From the NCBI RefSeq assembly GCF_027889715.1, contig NZ_JAPJZH010000018.1:43738-107737 (forward strand): a DNA stretch of 64,000 bases, in the 5' to 3' direction. Source of the DNA: Allohoeflea poritis. GTDB taxonomy: Bacteria; Pseudomonadota; Alphaproteobacteria; Rhizobiales; Rhizobiaceae. The notes below the pieces were generated by a model, which did no database searches, was not told the DNA's origin, and saw only the letters and a list, made by a program, of their open reading frames with translations. The translations under genes were made by a program, and so were the position numbers. Shown here one piece after another: positions 26,679 to 36,218 of this stretch (its first letter is position 1; each line of letters opens with the position of its first letter).

Positions 26679-29600
26679 CTACTCCGCTGCTGACTTTCTT
26701 GCCGCCGCAATCTGATTGAGGAACGCCCGCAGCGCGGCGGGCCTTAGCGGCTTGTTGAAGATCGCAATGGACCGTTCTTCCGCCCTGTTGCGCACGTCGA
26801 GCGTCCTGTCGGCGGTCGCCAACACGGCCGGAATATCCACGTTCCAATGTGCCCTTATGCGCGTGATCGCCTCTATGCCGTTGCCGTCATCCAGGTGGTA
26901 ATCCGCGATGACCGCATCGGGCGGTGCCGCCTGATCGCCCAGCAGCGCGCCAAGGTCTTCCAGACTGGCCGCCGTTGCAACACGGCAGTTCCAGCCCTCG
27001 AGAAGCAGCCGCAGTCCCTCGACGATCTTCGGCTCGTTGTCGATGCACAGGACACGCAGCCCGTCGAGCGAGGTCGGCGCGGTGGGCCGGCTGGGCCGGG
27101 CATCGGTCGCCTGAACCTGCCTGACATTGGTCTCGACCGGGATTTCCACCCGGAAATCGGTTCCCTTGCCCGGATTGGACGCCAGGTGAACGCGATGTCC
27201 CAAAACGCGTGCGATCCGGTCGACGATCGACAGGCCGAGACCCAGGCCGGATGCCGTCTTCGCCCCCTCGTCCAGCCGCGTGAATTCCCGGAAAACGATG
27301 TCGAAACTCGATCGCGGTATGCCGATGCCGGTGTCGATCACCTGAACGAACACGTTCTCCCCGCTGTGCCGCACACCGACGAGGACGCCGCCGCTTTGCG
27401 TGTATTTGATCGCGTTCGAAACGAGGTTCTGGATCAGGCGCCGCAACAGGTTCGGATCGCTGCGTACGAACGCCGATGTCGGAACGACCCGCAGATCGAG
27501 ATCGCATTCCGCGGCCAGTGGCGAGAAATCGGTCTCGATCCGCCGCAGCACATCATTGAGCGGAAAACTCGAGATCTGCGGCTTCATGGCACCGGTGTCG
27601 AGCCGCGATATGTCGAGTACGGCGCCGAGAATGGATTCGACCGATTCCAGTGACGAATCGATATTCGTGACCAGCTCCTGGTTTTCCGATTGCCCGAGAC
27701 GCTCGACCAGTGACGAAGAATAAAGTCGTGCGGCGTTCAGCGGCTGGAGAATATCGTGTCCGGCGGCGGCCAAAAAACGTGTCTTGCCGATATTGGCTTC
27801 CTCGGCCCGTGCCTGTGTCTGTGCCAGTTCGCCATTGACGCGCACCAGCTCGGCGGTTCGCTCCGCGACGCGCTGCTCCAGCGTCTCGTTCGCCTGTTCG
27901 AGCGCCTTTGCCGAAGCCACGCGTTCCGTGATGTCGGCATAGGTCGTGACCACGCCGGAATCGGGCATGGGATTGGAGCGGATTTCGATAATCCGGCCGG
28001 AGTCGACAAGCTTGACCGTCCAGGAGACGTCCATGGTCAGGAAGCTGTCGATGATTCCCTTGACCTGGTCTTTGCGGATATCGCCGCGGTCGGCCAGCAT
28101 CTGCACGATGTCCTCAAGCGCGACGCCGACCTGGCCGACCGATTCGGGCAGGTCGAGCAGCGAGCGGAAGCGCCGGTTCCACACGCTCAGACGGTTGTTG
28201 CGGTCAAAGACCGTGATCCCCTGGTCCATCTGCCCGAGCGCGCTCTGCAGAAGGTCGCGGTTGTACTGCAAGGCCTCTGACGCTTCGTCCAGCAGCCGGG
28301 CCGTGTCGGAGGATGTGTCGTCCTCCTTCTGAAAGAGCAGCGAAAGGACGAGCCGGGCCGATGCGGAGCCGATGGCGCTGCCGAGCAACTGTTCCGCATA
28401 GCGCACCAGGTCCATGTCCGCCGGCGCGCTCGGCTCCAGCCAGCGGCCGCGTGTCGTCTCGTAGGTATGGAACGAGCGTTCCGTCCGCTCCGCGCCGAGA
28501 TATTTGGTGATCGCCTGTTTGAGCTGCTTGACGGTGATTCCCGATTGCCACTCGTTGCGGGTCGGGCGGATCATGGACCGCTGCGGAATGAAAACGCCGG
28601 CCTGCATGCGCTCCAGCGGCCGGGCCGGCCGGCTCAGCGAGCCGGTGACGAACAGCGCCATGTTCACCAGAAGGCTGAGCAGCACACTGTTGACGAACGG
28701 GTCCGCGCCATCGCCGGAGAAGACATCGGTTCCGGGCAGCAGGAAATCGAGGACCGCGGCAGCAACGTGCGAATTGTCCGGGCCGCCAAGGCTCGGAACG
28801 AACAGGAGATAGGCCCAGACCAGCATGCCGCCGCAAAGACCGACGATCGCGCCGCGCGCGTTGGCGCCCTTCCAGATCAGGCCGCCGAACAGCGCCGGCG
28901 CGAACTGCGCCATTGCCGCAAAGGACAAAAGGCCGATCGAGGCAAGGCCGGCATCGATGTTGGCGGAGCGGTAATAGGCATAGCCCAGAAGCAGAATGCA
29001 GAAGATCGCGGTGCGGCGGATCTTCAGGATGATACCGGTGAAGTCGCCGAGGTCAGTACTGCGCCGGATGATGTTCTGCCGCAGCAGGACCGGCATCACG
29101 ATATCGTTCGAAATCATGATCGCGACGGCCACGGAGGCAACGATCACCATCGCGGTCGCCGCCGAAAACCCGCCGATGAAGGTGGCAAGCGAAAGCCAGG
29201 AGATATCGTTGGCAAGCGGCAGCAGCAGCACGTACTGGTCGCCGGTGCCCGTTCCCTGCAGGGTCAGCACGCCGGCAAGGGCAATCGGTATGACGAAGAG
29301 ATTGATGGCGATCAGGTAAATCGGGAAAAGGTAACCTGCGGTCTTCAGCTCGCTTTCGGTGCGGTTTTCCACAACGGTGACATGAAACTGCCGCGGCAGG
29401 ACGACGATGGCGACGGCCGACAACATGGTCAGGACGATCCAGCGTGAGGTCGAGGTGTCGTAGCTGAGGGCGGCCATGGCGGCCTCGCTCTGCCGCGCCT
29501 GCTCCAGCAAATGTCCGGGTCCGTCGAACAGGACGAAAGTGGCGAAGAGGCCGACGGCGGTGAATGCGATCAGCTTGACCACGGATTCCATCGCAACGGC

Positions 29601-30191
29601 CAGGATCAGGCCGTTCTGGTGCTCCGTCGCGTCCGTGTGCCGCGTGCCGAAAATGACCGAAAAGCCGGCGAGAAGGAGCGTCACGACCAATGCCATGTCG
29701 GTCAGGAGGAACGATTCCGGCTGGGCCTCGAAAGGCGTGGCGGTGATGATGATGGTCACCGATGACGCGACGGCCTTGAGCTGCAGCGCGATGTAGGGGA
29801 TCGTTCCGACAACGGCGATCGCCGCGACAATGCCCGCGACGGTCGGGTTCTTGCCATAGCGCGCGGCTATGAAGTCGGCGATCGATGTCAGCTTCTCGGC
29901 CTTCGCCAGATTGACGATGCGGCGAAGCACCGGCATGCCGATGGTGAACATCAGGATCGGCCCGAAATAGATGGCGAGAAACTCGTATCCGCGCTGGGCG
30001 GCGAGGCCGACGCCGCCGAAATAGGTCCATGAGGTGCAGTAGACGGCAAGGCTGAGCGCGTAGATCAGCGGCCGTCCGGTTGTGGCCGTTCCGCGCTGCG
30101 CCGCCGTTCTGCGGTCGCCATAGCTTGCGATCGCGAACAGGAGCAGCAGGTAAAGCAACGCCGCGGTTACGATCACCCAGCCCGCCAACAT
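26679..30191 (-). CDS. Sodium/solute symporter-fused hybrid histidine kinase, CrbS-like
   Basis: A 1170-residue membrane sensor. In order: a 13-segment solute:sodium symporter domain (about 1-510, with YCTSWTYFGGVGLAAQRGYE), a STAC linker region (about 545-610), a PAS domain (about 640-760, LGQMDQGITVFDRNN), a HisKA domain with His812 in AAAGHDILQPLN, an ATPase domain (NLVSNAIKYTQSGG, DTGIGIP, GLGLGLSIVD) and a C-terminal receiver with Asp1097 in IADYHLDDG. I chose the ATG at 30191, which starts the first membrane helix; an earlier in-frame start would add a charged 51-residue stretch. It matches CrbS, which senses acetate or related solutes. The cognate regulator is probably the convergent LuxR-type gene. 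Confidence 0.93.
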   Translation of the reverse strand: MLAGWVIVTAALLYLLLLFAIASYGDRRTAAQRGTATTGRPLIYALSLAVYCTSWTYFGGVGLAAQRGYEFLAIYFGPILMFTIGMPVLRRIVNLAKAEKLTSIADFIAARYGKNPTVAGIVAAIAVVGTIPYIALQLKAVASSVTIIITATPFEAQPESFLLTDMALVVTLLLAGFSVIFGTRHTDATEHQNGLILAVAMESVVKLIAFTAVGLFATFVLFDGPGHLLEQARQSEAAMAALSYDTSTSRWIVLTMLSAVAIVVLPRQFHVTVVENRTESELKTAGYLFPIYLIAINLFVIPIALAGVLTLQGTGTGDQYVLLLPLANDISWLSLATFIGGFSAATAMVIVASVAVAIMISNDIVMPVLLRQNIIRRSTDLGDFTGIILKIRRTAIFCILLLGYAYYRSANIDAGLASIGLLSFAAMAQFAPALFGGLIWKGANARGAIVGLCGGMLVWAYLLFVPSLGGPDNSHVAAAVLDFLLPGTDVFSGDGADPFVNSVLLSLLVNMALFVTGSLSRPARPLERMQAGVFIPQRSMIRPTRNEWQSGITVKQLKQAITKYLGAERTERSFHTYETTRGRWLEPSAPADMDLVRYAEQLLGSAIGSASARLVLSLLFQKEDDTSSDTARLLDEASEALQYNRDLLQSALGQMDQGITVFDRNNRLSVWNRRFRSLLDLPESVGQVGVALEDIVQMLADRGDIRKDQVKGIIDSFLTMDVSWTVKLVDSGRIIEIRSNPMPDSGVVTTYADITERVASAKALEQANETLEQRVAERTAELVRVNGELAQTQARAEEANIGKTRFLAAAGHDILQPLNAARLYSSSLVERLGQSENQELVTNIDSSLESVESILGAVLDISRLDTGAMKPQISSFPLNDVLRRIETDFSPLAAECDLDLRVVPTSAFVRSDPNLLRRLIQNLVSNAIKYTQSGGVLVGVRHSGENVFVQVIDTGIGIPRSSFDIVFREFTRLDEGAKTASGLGLGLSIVDRIARVLGHRVHLASNPGKGTDFRVEIPVETNVRQVQATDARPSRPTAPTSLDGLRVLCIDNEPKIVEGLRLLLEGWNCRVATAASLEDLGALLGDQAAPPDAVIADYHLDDGNGIEAITRIRAHWNVDIPAVLATADRTLDVRNRAEERSIAIFNKPLRPAALRAFLNQIAAARKSAAE

Positions 30192-30424
30192 GAAAATCCC
30201 ATTCCTTTCAAAACGATCGGACTGCCGGCAAGCATAAACACAAAGGTCCAGCAAGCAAATGCGGACAAAGTGGTATGCCTGACACGGCAGGTTTCGCCTT
30301 GTTTCGAACCTTCGATTGCGCGGGATCAGTCGTCGCAAATACAACCGTGTTTATTCAAGCGGGAAAAAGTATAATCTCGCATGGATGCAAGTAACGAATC
30401 GAAACTGAAATAAAGGGGGCCTCT

Positions 30425-30838
30425 ATGTTGAAGGAATTTCAGGAGTTCATTGCAAAGGGCAATGTCATGGACCTCGCGGTCGGCGTCATAATAGGCGGGG
30501 CGTTCGGCCTGATCGTCAAATCGCTGACCGATGACGTCATCATGCCCATCGTCGGCGCCCTATTCGGCGGTTTCGATTTTTCGGACTACTTCATCCCGCT
30601 TTCCAGTGCCGTGACGGCATCGACGCTCGATGCGGCGCGCGAGCAGGGGGCTGTCCTGGCCTATGGCAATTTCATCACGGTTGCGCTCAACTTCCTGATC
30701 CTCGCCTGGATCATCTTTCTCATGATCAAGGCGGTGAACAATCTGCGCCGCAAGGAAGAGGAAAAGCCCGCCGCGCCGGCAGCACCGCCCGCCGATGTCC
30801 AGTTGCTGACGGAAATCCGCGACCTGCTCAAGAAGTAG
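30425..30838 (+). CDS. mscL: Large-conductance mechanosensitive channel
   Basis: A 137-residue inner membrane channel that opens under extreme membrane tension to release solutes on hypo-osmotic shock. It shows the MscL signature: amphipathic N-terminal helix ([18 protein letters not shown]), TM1 with the gate region [24 protein letters not shown]2 ([19 protein letters not shown]) and the charged C-terminal bundle ending [11 protein letters not shown]. Length is normal. A TATAAT at 30370-30375 lies 49 bp upstream, without a good -35 box. A GGGGG-rich ribosome site precedes the ATG. Confidence 0.97.
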   Translation: MLKEFQEFIAKGNVMDLAVGVIIGGAFGLIVKSLTDDVIMPIVGALFGGFDFSDYFIPLSSAVTASTLDAAREQGAVLAYGNFITVALNFLILAWIIFLMIKAVNNLRRKEEEKPAAPAAPPADVQLLTEIRDLLKK

Positions 30839-30934
30839 TCGCCGACCTATCAGCGCCATCGATGGGTTTATAAGGGAAAATCGCGTGATTTTCCCCACCG
30901 CTGCCTATATTCCTCCGGAAACAGGCGGAGGAAT

Positions 30935-32104
30935 ATGGTGCGTTTTTTCGATGAGTTGAGCCCCCAGGCGCGCAATGCGCCGGAGAGCGCGATTGTGGCG
31001 GTGGTCAATCATGCCCGGCTTCGCGAGGACGTGATTCCGCTCTGGGTCGGCGAGGGCGACCGACCGACCCCGTCGTTCATCTATGATGCAACGATCAAAT
31101 CGCTGCGCGACGGCGAAACCTTCTATACCTGGCAGCGCGGCATACCCGAGCTTCGCCAGGCCCTTGCCGACTACTATGGCCGGCATTTCGGCGGCGTCCA
31201 CGATCCGGAAACCTTCTACGTGACCGGTTCGGGCATGCAGGCCATAAAGCTCACGGTCGAGGCGATCTGCAAGCCGGGCGACGAGATGGTCTATCTGTCG
31301 CCCGCCTGGCCGAACATCTTCGCCGCGCTGGAAATCTCCGGTTCCCGGGCTGTTCCGGTGACGCTGGACCATACGGAACGCGGCTGGACGCTCGATCTCG
31401 ACAGGCTTTCCGACGCGATCGGTCCGTCGACGCGCGCGCTCTTCATCAACACGCCGTCCAACCCGACCGGCTGGACGGCAAGCCACGAGGAACTGGAGGC
31501 GATACTTGCCCTCGCGCGGCAGGCGGGTATCTGGATTATCGCCGACGAAATTTACGCGCGTTACTTTTATGCGGGCCATCGTTCACCGTCATTTCTTGAC
31601 GTCGCCGGCGAGGACGATCGCATTATTTTCGTCAATTCCTTTTCCAAGAACTGGTCCATGACCGGATGGCGTGTCGGCTGGATCAAGGCGCCGCCCGAGC
31701 TTGGACAGGTGTTCGAGAATCTCATCCAGTATTCGACATCCGGTGTCGCCCAGTTCATGCAGCGCGGCGCCGTGGAAGCGCTTGAAAAGGGCGACGACTA
31801 TGTCGAGGAACAAAAAGACCGGGCCGCCCACGCCCGCGATCTTCTGTGCGACGCCCTGATGGCCACCAACCGGGTGCGTCTCCTCAAGCCGGAAGGAGCG
31901 TTCTACGCGTTCTTCTCGATCGCCGGAATGGAGAGTTCACACGAGGCGGCGTACCGGATCGTGGACGAGGCGGATGTCGGCCTGGCGCCCGGTTCCGGAT
32001 TCGGACCGGGTGGCGAAGGCTTCCTGCGGGCCTGTTTCCTGCGCCGCATCGACCATATCGAGGCGGCCGCCGACCGCCTCGCGCGTTTCATTTCCAAGGG
32101 TTGA
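30935..32104 (+). CDS. PLP-dependent aminotransferase, class I/II
   Basis: A 389-residue fold-type I aminotransferase. The Schiff-base lysine is Lys238 in NSFSKNWSMTGWRVGW; the PLP phosphate and ring contacts come from GSGMQAI, TPSNPTG (Asn-Pro pair) and ADEIYARY; the substrate carboxylate arginine is in FLRACFLR near the C-terminus. It belongs to the aspartate/alanine aminotransferase-like group; the amino acid substrate cannot be told from sequence alone. It ends six bases before the convergent hemA stop. No pathway neighbours indicate a specific role. Confidence 0.92.
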   Translation: MVRFFDELSPQARNAPESAIVAVVNHARLREDVIPLWVGEGDRPTPSFIYDATIKSLRDGETFYTWQRGIPELRQALADYYGRHFGGVHDPETFYVTGSGMQAIKLTVEAICKPGDEMVYLSPAWPNIFAALEISGSRAVPVTLDHTERGWTLDLDRLSDAIGPSTRALFINTPSNPTGWTASHEELEAILALARQAGIWIIADEIYARYFYAGHRSPSFLDVAGEDDRIIFVNSFSKNWSMTGWRVGWIKAPPELGQVFENLIQYSTSGVAQFMQRGAVEALEKGDDYVEEQKDRAAHARDLLCDALMATNRVRLLKPEGAFYAFFSIAGMESSHEAAYRIVDEADVGLAPGSGFGPGGEGFLRACFLRRIDHIEAAADRLARFISKG

Positions 32105-32110
32105 TCTGGA

Positions 32111-33388
32111 CTAGCCGCCGGCCTTTGGAACGGTGAGCTTGACGATGCGGTCCGAGCCAACGGGCGTTTCGTCGCTGCCGGCGGCGAACGGAATGCCCAG
32201 CGTAAGCCAGACTTCCCTGACCGCCTCGCACAATTCCGCGATCAGCCGGTCGTCGTGGAACGGGCTCGGCGTGATCCGCAGCCGCTCGGTCCCGCGCGGC
32301 ACCGTCGGATAGTTGATCGGCTGGATGTAGATGCCGTGCACATCCAGAAGCCGGTCGGACGCCTTCTTGCACAGTTCCGGATCACCGACCAGCAGCGGCA
32401 CGATATGGGTCTGCGACGGCATGACCGGAAGCCCGGCCTCCGTCAGCGCCTTCTTCGTCGCCTGGGCTTGGCGCTGATGCGCCGTACGCTCGTCCTGCGA
32501 CGACTTAAGGTGACGGATCGATGCGGTCGCAGCCGCCGCGATCGCCGGTGGCAGAGCGGTGGTGAAGATGAAGCCGGGCGCATAGGACCGCACGGCATCG
32601 ATGACCGCGCGCGGCCCGGTGATATAGCCGCCGAGCGCGCCGAAGGCCTTGGCGAGCGTTCCCTCGATGATGTCGATCCGGTCGGCAAGGCCGTCACGGT
32701 CGGTGATGCCGCCGCCGCGGTTGCCATACATGCCGACGGCATGCACTTCGTCGATATAGGTCATGGCGCCGTATTTGTCGGCGAGGTCGGCGATCGCCTC
32801 GATGGGTGCGATGTCGCCATCCATGGAATAGACCGATTCAAAGACGATCAGCTTGGCACGCTGCGGATCGGCGGCGCGCAGCAGCCCTTCGAGATGTTCC
32901 AGATCGTTGTGGCGGAAGATCTTCTTCTCGCTGCCGGAACGCTTGACGCCTTCGATCATGGACGAGTGGTTGAGCTCGTCGGAAAGGATCAGGCAGTTGG
33001 GAAGCAGTCGGGCTATGGTCGAGATCGACGCTTCGTTCGAGATGAAACCGGAGGTGAAGACAAGCGCCGCTTCCTTGCCGTGCAGATCGGCCAGTTCCAG
33101 TTCCAGCTCGACCAGCGGATGATTGGTTCCGGAAATGTTGCGGGTGCCGCCGGCACCCGAGCCCATGCGCCCGGCGGCTTCGCAAAGCGCCGAGATCACA
33201 TCTTCGTTCTGGCCCATGCCGAGATAGTCGTTGGAGCACCAAACGGTAACCTCGCGCGCCGCGCCGCCGGCGCGATGAATGGCGCGGGGAAATTTTCCGA
33301 CCATGCGTTCCAGATTTGCGAAGACACGATAGCGTTTTTCGGCGTGCAGCTGGTCGACTGCGTCCTGAAAGATGCCCCGATAATCCAT
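32111..33388 (-). CDS. hemA: 5-aminolevulinate synthase
   Basis: A 425-residue PLP enzyme that condenses glycine and succinyl-CoA to 5-aminolevulinate, the committed step of heme synthesis by the Shemin (C4) route of alphaproteobacteria. The PLP lysine is Lys247 in [13 protein letters not shown]; other family segments are [35 protein letters not shown] and [12 protein letters not shown] chose the ATG at 33388 (MDYRG), the usual ALAS N-terminus; the upstream in-frame start at 33493 is not conserved-looking. A perfect FNR-type box lies 158 bp upstream, pointing to oxygen control. Single-gene unit, convergent with the aminotransferase. Confidence 0.97.
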   Translation of the reverse strand: MDYRGIFQDAVDQLHAEKRYRVFANLERMVGKFPRAIHRAGGAAREVTVWCSNDYLGMGQNEDVISALCEAAGRMGSGAGGTRNISGTNHPLVELELELADLHGKEAALVFTSGFISNEASISTIARLLPNCLILSDELNHSSMIEGVKRSGSEKKIFRHNDLEHLEGLLRAADPQRAKLIVFESVYSMDGDIAPIEAIADLADKYGAMTYIDEVHAVGMYGNRGGGITDRDGLADRIDIIEGTLAKAFGALGGYITGPRAVIDAVRSYAPGFIFTTALPPAIAAAATASIRHLKSSQDERTAHQRQAQATKKALTEAGLPVMPSQTHIVPLLVGDPELCKKASDRLLDVHGIYIQPINYPTVPRGTERLRITPSPFHDDRLIAELCEAVREVWLTLGIPFAAGSDETPVGSDRIVKLTVPKAGG

Positions 33389-33755
33389 GGAAGTCTCAAC
33401 TCCGGTTCGCCGACTGCACGCCGCGTGTGGCGGCCTATAGCGGACTGCACTCATCCCTGACGTGTTCTGTCCGATTATCCGACAGGCATTCATGCCGTCC
33501 TACCAGACTTTAGATGCACTCTAAACAGGAAAATATGCCGCAGTATTGATCACGATCAAGCCGACAGGGCTATTCCGGCAAATTTTTCGACGCCGATTCA
33601 GTCAGGATATCGCGCGCCGCATTCGACGAAAGTCTCATAGACCATAGTCTTATAACCGAATGGATTATTGCGCCTTTTTCGCGTGTGACTAGCATCTGGA
33701 GCGTTCCGTTGAGAGGAAGCGGGACACTCGATCAGCGACATTCGGGAGGAATTCA
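33389..33755. other. 367-bp divergent promoter region of hemA and the Liv-type importer
   Basis: Non-coding and relatively AT-rich. It contains the FNR-type box at 33546-33559 on the hemA side. Upstream of the importer there is a long untranslated stretch (33560-33755) with AT-rich segments such as TAGTCTTATAACC and a GGGAGGAATT ribosome site before the ATG. I see no RNA gene or convincing sigma70 promoter pair. Confidence 0.5.
33546..33559. promoter_or_regulatory. FNR/FixK-type box
   Basis: TTGAT CACG ATCAA, a perfect match to the TTGAT-N4-ATCAA consensus of FNR, FixK and FnrL regulators. It lies 158 bp upstream of the hemA start codon and 196 bp upstream of the divergent importer. Control of hemA by FixK/FnrL-type regulators is established in other alphaproteobacteria, so hemA is the likelier target. 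Confidence 0.8.
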
Positions 33756-35099
33756 ATGTCCAAATTTACCATGACACGTCGTGGCTTGCTGAAAGCGGGC
33801 GCGGCATCGGGTGTTGCGCTTGCAGCGCCGATGAGCTTTGTGCGCGGTGCCTACGCCCAGGATTTCTGCAACATGCCGACAGGCGGCAGCGTTACGCTGG
33901 GCTTCAACGTGCCACAGTCCGGACCTTATGCCGATGAGGGCGCCGATGAGCTGCGCGCATATCAGCTCGCAACGAAGCACCTCAACGGTGAAGGCGACGG
34001 CGGTCTCCTCAACACGTTCTCGTCCAAGGCCCTGAAGGGCAATGGCATCCTCGGCAAGAAAGTCGAGTTCGTCACGGGCGATACGCAGACCAAATCCGAC
34101 GCCGCCCGCGCTTCCGCGAAGCGGATGATCGAAAAGGACGGCGCCATCATGATCACCGGCGGCTCGTCCTCCGGTGTTGCGGTTGCCGTGCAGGGCCTTT
34201 GCCAGGAAATGGGCGTCATCTTCATGGCCGGTCTGACCCACTCCAATGACACGACGGGCAAGGACAAGCGGCGCTATGGTTTCCGCCACTTCTTCAACGC
34301 CTACCAGTCTGGTCTTGCGCTTGGCCCGATCCTCGCCGAAGAGCTCGGCAAGGACCGCACTGCCTATCACCTGACCGCCGACTACAACTGGGGCTGGACC
34401 CAGGAAGAGTCGATCAAGGACGCCACCGAAGGTCTCGGCTGGCAGACTGCCAATGCCGTGCGCACGCCGCTCGGTGCCGGCGACTTCTCGCAGTATCTGA
34501 CGCCGGTTCTCAACTCCGGTGCGGACGTCTTGATCCTGAACCACTACGGCAAGGACATGGTCAACTCGCTGACCCAGGCCGTCCAGTTCGGCATGCGCGA
34601 GAAGCAGGTCAACGGCAAGGACTTCCAGATCGTCGTGCCGCTCTTCTCCCGCCTGATGGCACAGGGTGCCGGCGAGAACATCAAGGGCATTCTGGGCACC
34701 ACCAACTGGAACTGGTCGCTGCAGGACGAGGGCTCCAAGGCATTCGTCAAGTCCTTCGGCCAGGAATACGGCTTCCCGCCGTCCCAGGCCGCGCAGACCT
34801 GCTACGTCCAGGCGCTGCTCTATGCCGATGCCTGCGAACGCGCCGGAACCTTCTATCCGCCGGAAGTCATCAAGGCGCTGGAAGGCTTCGAGTTCGACGG
34901 CATGGGCAATGGTGCAACCCTTTACCGCGGCGCCGACCACCAGTGCTTCAAGGAAGTGCTCGTGGTGAAGGGCAACGAGAACCCGCAGTCGCAGTTCGAC
35001 CTTCTGGAAGTTGTGAAGATCGTGCCGCGCGAGCAGGTCACCTACGACGCCTCCATCTTCGGCGGCGATCTGGGACCGGCAGACGCCAAGACCTGCTAA
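33756..35099 (+). CDS. ABC transporter substrate-binding protein, branched-chain amino acid (LivK) type, Tat-exported
   Basis: A 447-residue periplasmic binding protein of the Peripla_BP_6 family. The N-terminus carries a twin-arginine signal (TRRGLLKAGAASGVALAAP, cleavage near AYA-QD), indicating export folded through Tat. The body begins SVTLGFNVPQSGPYADEGAD, the usual ligand-binding opening, and includes ITGGSSSGVAVAVQGL. It heads a five-gene importer operon (binding protein, two permeases, two ATPases). Ligands of this family range from branched-chain amino acids to amides, urea and aromatic acids, so the substrate is not assigned. A stem-loop separates it from the first permease gene. 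Confidence 0.92.
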   Translation: MSKFTMTRRGLLKAGAASGVALAAPMSFVRGAYAQDFCNMPTGGSVTLGFNVPQSGPYADEGADELRAYQLATKHLNGEGDGGLLNTFSSKALKGNGILGKKVEFVTGDTQTKSDAARASAKRMIEKDGAIMITGGSSSGVAVAVQGLCQEMGVIFMAGLTHSNDTTGKDKRRYGFRHFFNAYQSGLALGPILAEELGKDRTAYHLTADYNWGWTQEESIKDATEGLGWQTANAVRTPLGAGDFSQYLTPVLNSGADVLILNHYGKDMVNSLTQAVQFGMREKQVNGKDFQIVVPLFSRLMAQGAGENIKGILGTTNWNWSLQDEGSKAFVKSFGQEYGFPPSQAAQTCYVQALLYADACERAGTFYPPEVIKALEGFEFDGMGNGATLYRGADHQCFKEVLVVKGNENPQSQFDLLEVVKIVPREQVTYDASIFGGDLGPADAKTC

Positions 35100-35127
35100 G
35101 CCAACTATACGGCTTGAAACCGAAATC

Positions 35128-35157
35128 GCCGACCGGCCGCCCGCGCGGCCGGCCGGC
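35128..35157 (+). other. Intercistronic GC-rich stem-loop after the binding-protein gene
   Basis: CCGGCCGC (35133-35140) pairs with GCGGCCGG (35145-35152) around a four-base loop, and the stem extends by GCCG/CGGC with one A-C mismatch to 35128-35157. There is no T-run, so a full terminator is unlikely; it may protect the upstream mRNA and raise binding-protein yield over the permeases. Confidence 0.55.
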
Positions 35158-35188
35158 AAAGCGATAGCTTGAACGGGGGCACATCTCC

Positions 35189-36214
35189 ATGGATGCGATT
35201 TTACTTCAGCTGCTGAACGGTCTCGACAAGGGCGGCGCCTACGCGCTGATCGCGCTGGGCCTGACGCTGGTTTTCGGGACGCTCGGCGTGGTCAATTTCG
35301 CCCATGGCGCTCTGTTCATGCTCGGTGCATTCTGTGCCGTCACCTTCAACAAGCTTCTGGGCCTGGAAAAGGTGGTCGTCGACGAAACCCAGACGACCGC
35401 GTGGGGAACCGCGCTGGAGATCAGGACTCCTTACATCGAATCCTGGTTCGGTGAATTCGGCAGCTTCCTGCTCAACTACTCCGTTCCCGTCTCCATCATT
35501 GTTGCCATACCGGTGATGCTGGTGATCGGCATCGTCATGGAGCGCGGCCTGATCAAGCACTTCTACAAGCGGCCCCATGCCGACCAGATTCTGGTCACAT
35601 TCGGCCTGGCGATCGTGCTCCAGGAGATCATCAAGCACTATTTCGGCGCCAACCCGATACCCCAGGCAGCGCCCGCCGCCGTCGCCGGTAGCGCCGATAT
35701 CGGCGCTTGGCTGGGTCTCGGAGACGGTCTCGTCTATCCCTGGTGGCGGCTTGTCTATTTCGGCTTTTCCGCCGCCGTCATTGCCGCGGTCTTTGCCTTC
35801 CTGCAGTTCACCACCTACGGCATGGTCGTGCGTGCCGGCATGCGTGACAGCGAGACGGTCGGCCTGCTCGGCATCAATATCCAGAAACGTTTCACCGTGG
35901 TGTTCGGCATCGCCGCCGTCGTGGCAGGCCTCGCCGGCGTCATGTACACCCCGATCCTCCCCCCCGACTATCACATGGGCATGGACTTCCTGGTCCTGTC
36001 CTTTGTGGTGGTCGTCGTGGGCGGCATGGGTTCGCTGCCCGGCGCCGTGCTGGCCGGCTTCCTGCTTGGCGTCCTTCAGTCCTTTGCCTCGATGAACGCC
36101 GTCATGACCATTTTCCCGGGCATCAACCAGATCATCATCTACCTGGTTGCGGTCGTCATTCTGTTGACCATGCCGCGCGGACTTCTTGGCCGCGAAGGCG
36201 TGATGGAGGACTAG
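35189..36214 (+). CDS. livH: Branched-chain amino acid-type ABC transporter permease (LivH-like)
   Basis: A 341-residue inner membrane permease with about eight hydrophobic segments. The LivH opening [23 protein letters not shown] and [16 protein letters not shown] are clear, and the cytoplasmic coupling region is [19 protein letters not shown] hydrophilic insertion (about 55-90, [20 protein letters not shown]) is longer than in E. coli LivH. It forms the membrane channel with the LivM-like protein. It follows the binding-protein gene by 89 bp and is four bases from the next gene, so it is in one operon. Confidence 0.92.
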   Translation: MDAILLQLLNGLDKGGAYALIALGLTLVFGTLGVVNFAHGALFMLGAFCAVTFNKLLGLEKVVVDETQTTAWGTALEIRTPYIESWFGEFGSFLLNYSVPVSIIVAIPVMLVIGIVMERGLIKHFYKRPHADQILVTFGLAIVLQEIIKHYFGANPIPQAAPAAVAGSADIGAWLGLGDGLVYPWWRLVYFGFSAAVIAAVFAFLQFTTYGMVVRAGMRDSETVGLLGINIQKRFTVVFGIAAVVAGLAGVMYTPILPPDYHMGMDFLVLSFVVVVVGGMGSLPGAVLAGFLLGVLQSFASMNAVMTIFPGINQIIIYLVAVVILLTMPRGLLGREGVMED

Positions 36215-36218
36215 AACC

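Noticed and set aside
30347..30375. Full sigma70 promoter for mscL built on TATAAT at 30370
   Set aside because: No hexamer resembling TTGACA lies at 16-18 bp upstream; only the -10 is noted.
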